Below, piece by piece: positions 7,236 to 9,797 of a stretch of 9,797 nucleotides of DNA (position 1 is the stretch's first letter; every line of letters starts with the position of its first letter). The notes below the pieces were generated by a model. The model did not search any database and was not told where the DNA came from. It saw nothing but the letters and a program-made list of their open reading frames with translations. A program made the translations under genes and the position numbers. This DNA comes from Burkholderiales bacterium (GTDB lineage: Bacteria > Pseudomonadota > Gammaproteobacteria > Burkholderiales > JACMKV01), in assembly GCA_014379915.1 (NCBI GenBank), contig JACMKV010000438.1:1-9797 (forward strand), read 5' to 3'.

Positions 7236-7352
7236 GGACTCGGCGTGTGCAAGCAAGGGCGGGGAGGAGCGCGCACGGCTGCGTTCAACGATCGTAAACG
7301 GAGCGCTTTGCGGCTGCTCCCGCACCCGGCCTGCGGCTACCGTGTCGCAGCC
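7231..7352 (+). repeat. Tandem unit, copy 1 (122 bp)
   Basis: Starts GCCCCGGACTCGGCG and ends GTGTCGCAGCC. It contains an 8-bp inverted repeat, GCGGCTGC (7310-7317) with GCAGCCGC (7347-7354). The unit is GC-rich and open in several frames on both strands, which creates long spurious ORFs; I see no coding signature. Confidence 0.85.
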
Positions 7353-7475
7353 GCCCCGGACTCGGCGGGTGCGAGCAGGGGGCGGGAAGGGGCGCGCAAG
7401 GCTGCGCTCGATGATCGTAAACGGAGCGCTTTGCGGCTGCTCCCGCACCCGGCCTGCGGCGACCGTGTCGCAGCC
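7353..7475 (+). repeat. Tandem unit, copy 2 (123 bp)
   Basis: Directly follows copy 1 and differs by roughly ten substitutions and one base of length, mostly in the first half. A central stretch from GATCGTAAACGGAGCG to CGGCCTGCGGC is identical in both copies. A third GCCCC start at 7476 leads into a different, hairpin-forming sequence. Confidence 0.85.
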
Positions 7476-7544
7476 GCCCCAGGCAAGGCGGAAGCCCGCA
7501 GCAATAGCCGGACTATTGCAAGGGCGACTAACGAAGCCTGGGGC
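7476..7544. repeat. Nested hairpin inside the element
   Basis: Outer arms GCCCCAGGC (7476-7484) and GCCTGGGGC (7536-7544) are perfect inverted repeats. Inside them GCAATAG (7501-7507) and CTATTGC (7513-7519) form a second perfect 7-bp stem with a 5-base loop. The structure could fold in either single strand or in RNA. Confidence 0.75.
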
Positions 7545-7593
7545 AAAAAGGGCCGGTTTCATATGGAGTTTATTTGCGGGACAGGACACTAGC
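7540..7593 (-). repeat. Right inverted-repeat arm of the element
   Basis: Read on the minus strand it begins GCTAGTGTCCTGTCCC and contains ATGAAACCGG (7562-7553). The CTAG near its outer edge (7589-7592) includes the TAG stop codon of the HyfC-like gene. Confidence 0.8.
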
Positions 7594-8539
7594 TTCCCAG
7601 GAGCAGGCGCACCAACAGGCCAAGCACCGCGAGCAGAAACGCCATGGCGAGGAACTCCGGCGCGCGGAAGATGCGCAGCTTGGCGCTGACGGATTCGATC
7701 AGTGCTAAGCCCGCCCCGGCCACCAGCAGCTTCAGCGCCAAAAGCGGTAGCGCGAGCAAGAGCGCGATTGGATCCTCGCCTGCGTACGCGAGGCCCCAGG
7801 GCACGAACAGGGCAAAGCCGATGCAGGCATAATTGAAGAGCTTGAGCGCACTGGCCCACTCGATCAGCGCCAGGTGCCGCGCCGAATACTCGAGCACCAT
7901 GGCCTCGTGGATCATGGTCAATTCCAGGTGGGTGGTGGGATTGTCGATCGGAATGCGCGCGTTTTCGGCAAGCAGCACCATCAGGAAGGCGACGGCGATG
8001 AAGGCCAGGCTCGGAGAGATCGCGACCGCGCTCCTCGCCAGTGTTTCCGCGATCACGGGTAGCGCCGTGCTGCCGCTGGCCAGCGAAGCGGTGAAGAAAA
8101 CCATCAGCAGCGCCGGCTCGGCCAGGAAGCCAACCATCATCTCGCGCCGCGCGCCCAGGCTGCCGAATGCCGTGCCGATGTCCATGGCCGCCAGCGACAC
8201 GAATACCCGCGCCGTCGCGAACAAGCCGACCAGCGCGATGGCGTCCGCGGCGCGGGCGAAAGGCAGCTCTGTGCCGAGCGACGGCACGATGGCGGCGGCT
8301 ACCACCATGCTGCCGAACAGAATGTAGGGAACCGCGCGGAACAGCGGCGATGCCGAATGCGCGATCACTGCGTCTTTGTGGAACAGCTTGCGGATCATGC
8401 GGTAGGGCAGCAAGATCGGCGGCGCGGACTTGTTCTGCAGCCAGGCGCGGCACTGATTGATCCAGCCCAGAAAAAGCGGCGCGAGCAGCACCGCGGCCAG
8501 GATCTGCAGCAGTTGCGTGAGCACGCCGACGGCGCTCAT
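7589..8539 (-). CDS. hyfC: Hydrogenase-4 component C-like membrane subunit (HyfC/HycD, NuoH family)
   Basis: A 316-residue integral membrane protein, close to the length of E. coli HyfC/HycD. It has about eight hydrophobic helices and the family signatures GARREMMVGFLAEPALLM (129-146) and AENARIPIDNPTTHLELTMI (191-210), followed by HEAMVLEYS (211-219). This subunit joins the proton-pumping membrane arm to the hydrophilic arm in group 4 hydrogenases, formate hydrogenlyases and related complexes. ATG at 8539 overlaps the TGA of the HyfB-like gene (ATGA), so translation is coupled. Its TAG stop is part of the CTAG border of the repeat element. No hyfE, F, G or I homologue follows, so the electron donor and partner subunits are unknown. 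The symbol denotes family, not proven orthology. Confidence 0.88.
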   Translation of the reverse strand: MSAVGVLTQLLQILAAVLLAPLFLGWINQCRAWLQNKSAPPILLPYRMIRKLFHKDAVIAHSASPLFRAVPYILFGSMVVAAAIVPSLGTELPFARAADAIALVGLFATARVFVSLAAMDIGTAFGSLGARREMMVGFLAEPALLMVFFTASLASGSTALPVIAETLARSAVAISPSLAFIAVAFLMVLLAENARIPIDNPTTHLELTMIHEAMVLEYSARHLALIEWASALKLFNYACIGFALFVPWGLAYAGEDPIALLLALPLLALKLLVAGAGLALIESVSAKLRIFRAPEFLAMAFLLAVLGLLVRLLLGS

Positions 8540-9797
8540 AAGACAATCACCAGCAACACCACCAGCGTCAGAAAATTGTAGAGCAGGTAGGCGGAGATAC
8601 GTCCCTGCTGCAGACGGCCGACCAGACCTGCGGCCTTGTACACGACATCGGCGAGCGGCTGATAAAGCGCATACCAGAATCGATCCTCGACGATCATGGA
8701 GTAGCGGGGCGCCGTGTCGAAGGGCGACGGCACTTCGCGCTGAATGCGGAAGAAAGGCTCGAAGATGTGACGAATCGGTTGGCCGAAGCCCTCCGCCGTG
8801 TCCTGCATGCGCGGAGTCTGCAGCGGATAGCCGCAATCCCAGGGCGCGGCGCGGCGCATCCGGCCATGGTAGACGCGGCGGATGCCATAGAACGTAACCA
8901 CCACCACGAGCACCACGCCGAACAGGAACACGATCGGGCTATACGAGGCGCGCTCGGGCGATATGGGCGCGAGCTGCCACCAGCCGGCCGAGCCTAAATC
9001 GCCCAGCGGAACGCCCAAGAGCTGCATGTTCACATGGTCAAGCAGATTGAGTACCGTTACTGGCGCCAGCCCCAGCAGCACGCAGCCCGCGGCCAGCCAC
9101 AGGAGTGCTGCGCGCTCCAGCCGGCCGCAGTCACGGGCCTGCGCGAGCTGCGGTTCGCGCATCTGGCCGAGAAAGATCACACCATAGAACTTCACCATCA
9201 CATAGCCCGCCAGCGCCGCGGTCAAGGCCAGCGCCGCCGCCCCGAGCGGAACCAGCATGTTGGCGAAAGGCTGCGGAATCCCTGGTGTGAACAGGAAGGC
9301 TTGCAGCAACAGCCACTCCGAGACGAAGCCATTGAGCGGCGGCAGTCCGGCGATTGCCAAGGTGCCGATCAGGGCAAGCCAGGCAACCCAGGGCATGGGC
9401 CGGATCAGGCCGCCCAGCTTGCCGAGGCTGCGCTCGTGGGTCGCGTGCAGCACCGATCCGGTGGCGAGAAACAACAGGCTCTTGAAGAACGCGTGGTTCA
9501 GGCAGTGATAGAGCGTCGCCGCCAGCGCCAGCGCATCGAACGGCGCCATTTGGTTCGCATGAAACAAAATGACCAGACCGATGCCTGCGAAAACGATGCC
9601 GATATTCTCGATCGAAGAGTAGGCGAGCAGGCGCTTCATGTCGCTTTGCACCGCCGCGAAAACGACGCCGAACAGGGCGGTGAACAGTCCCAGCGCCAGC
9701 ACGGCCGCGCCCCACCACCAGAGCGGCGCGCCGAGCAGGTCGAAGGTGACGCGCAACACGCCGTAAATGGCGGTCTTCAGCATCACGCCGCTCATCA
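8536..9797 (-). CDS. hyfB: Hydrogenase-4 component B-like proton-translocating subunit (HyfB/HycC, NuoL/M family), N-terminus beyond window
   Basis: C-terminal 419 or so residues of an antiporter-like membrane subunit. The frame is open to the right edge, and the first visible residues MSGVMLKTAIYG are an internal family motif, so the true start lies outside. Also visible are QSDMKRLLAYSSIENIG, an NHAFFKSLLFL helix with a likely proton-path lysine, GLPPLNGFVSEW, and a long C-terminal region ending in a hydrophobic helix (YNFLTLVVLLVIVL). E. coli HyfB has about 670 residues, so roughly 250 are missing here. Family members pump protons (or sodium) in group 4 hydrogenase-like complexes. It is followed by the HyfC-like gene with a 4-bp overlap. 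Confidence 0.88.
   Translation of the reverse strand, partial: MSGVMLKTAIYGVLRVTFDLLGAPLWWWGAAVLALGLFTALFGVVFAAVQSDMKRLLAYSSIENIGIVFAGIGLVILFHANQMAPFDALALAATLYHCLNHAFFKSLLFLATGSVLHATHERSLGKLGGLIRPMPWVAWLALIGTLAIAGLPPLNGFVSEWLLLQAFLFTPGIPQPFANMLVPLGAAALALTAALAGYVMVKFYGVIFLGQMREPQLAQARDCGRLERAALLWLAAGCVLLGLAPVTVLNLLDHVNMQLLGVPLGDLGSAGWWQLAPISPERASYSPIVFLFGVVLVVVVTFYGIRRVYHGRMRRAAPWDCGYPLQTPRMQDTAEGFGQPIRHIFEPFFRIQREVPSPFDTAPRYSMIVEDRFWYALYQPLADVVYKAAGLVGRLQQGRISAYLLYNFLTLVVLLVIVL

Larger units (their letters stand above)
7182..7592. mobile_element. MITE-like inverted-repeat element, non-coding, about 410 bp
   Basis: The two ends are inverted copies. Comparing 7181 onward with the reverse complement of 7593 backward, 15 of the first 16 bases match (GCTAGTGYCCTGTCCC). 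ATGAAACCGG is identical at the same offset (7212-7221 and 7553-7562), and both arms run on to a GCCCC block about 55 bases in. CTAG lies at both borders (7182-7185 and 7589-7592), compatible with TA or CTAG target duplication as in IS630/Tc1-like elements. The core holds two tandem 122/123-bp units and a nested hairpin. It has no recognisable transposase, so movement would need one in trans. A large composite repetitive extragenic palindrome is the main alternative. It exactly fills the gap between rfaE2 and the HyfC-like gene. Confidence 0.7.

Noticed and set aside
7231..7475. Tandem units as a CRISPR array
   Set aside because: There are only two units, they are about 122 bp and contiguous, with no spacers and no cas genes nearby.
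7212..7592. Rightward 126-codon frame inside the inverted-repeat element as a possible transposase or toxin
   Set aside because: It is rich in arginine and alanine with a direct internal duplication, has no recognisable domain or convincing ribosome binding site, and is explained by the repeat units.
7592..8546. Long leftward reading frame through the hyfC region and the tandem repeats, with a repeated peptide
   Set aside because: It is an alternate frame of the HyfC-like gene that runs into the GC-rich tandem repeats, which lack stops in several frames. The repeated peptide is a product of the DNA repeat, and its composition is unlike a real protein.
8540..8836. N-terminal extension of the HyfC-like frame by 99 residues
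   Set aside because: The extension is out-of-frame HyfB sequence. The ATG at 8539, overlapping the HyfB stop, gives the normal family length.
7589..9797. Higher GC in the hyf-like region as evidence of transfer
   Set aside because: Hand counts of single 60-base lines gave 68% and 62% in the hyf region but 55%, 62% and 70% in tyrS, so no consistent difference can be claimed.

Overview
The window looks like part of a betaproteobacterial chromosome. I infer this from protein style and from the order M23 peptidase / tyrS / birA / coaX, with rfaE2 and a GlcD-type oxidase nearby, which is familiar from Nitrosomonadales and Burkholderiales relatives. No rRNA, tRNA, CRISPR array or phage gene was recognised. 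The genus cannot be fixed from the sequence alone.

Left part (1-4690): a membrane-anchored M23 endopeptidase is read leftward, divergent from a rightward housekeeping run. That run is tyrS (tyrosyl-tRNA synthetase), birA (biotin ligase/repressor), coaX (type III pantothenate kinase) and a short membrane-anchored ORF that starts inside the coaX stop codon. The short ORF looks like the N-terminal remnant of the SPOR-domain protein often found at this position. It runs into the 3' end of the next gene, where a leftward intrinsic terminator is visible.

Middle (4691-7180): a leftward GlcD/D-lactate dehydrogenase-type FAD oxidase and a leftward rfaE2 (heptose-1-phosphate adenylyltransferase) are separated by two tiny rightward genes. 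One is a 44-residue DUF3096-like membrane protein. The other is a 73-residue lipoprotein with LEA-like amphipathic repeats. Both have clear Shine-Dalgarno sequences and resemble envelope or stress accessory proteins.

Right part (7181-9797): a non-coding element of about 410 bp sits exactly between rfaE2 and a hydrogenase-4-like membrane module. It has imperfect inverted ends of about 55 bp, CTAG at both borders, two tandem copies of a 122/123-bp unit and several hairpins. The membrane module is a HyfC/NuoH-like gene and the C-terminal part of a HyfB/NuoL-like gene, both leftward and overlapping by 4 bp. No HyfE, F, G or I gene follows HyfC. The hyf-type cluster therefore either ends here or was cut and rejoined at this element.

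Most of the window is ordinary. The most unusual parts are the inverted-repeat element and its position on the hyfC stop codon, the abrupt end of the hyf-like cluster, the truncated SPOR-type gene, and an in-frame seven-codon duplication at the start of rfaE2.
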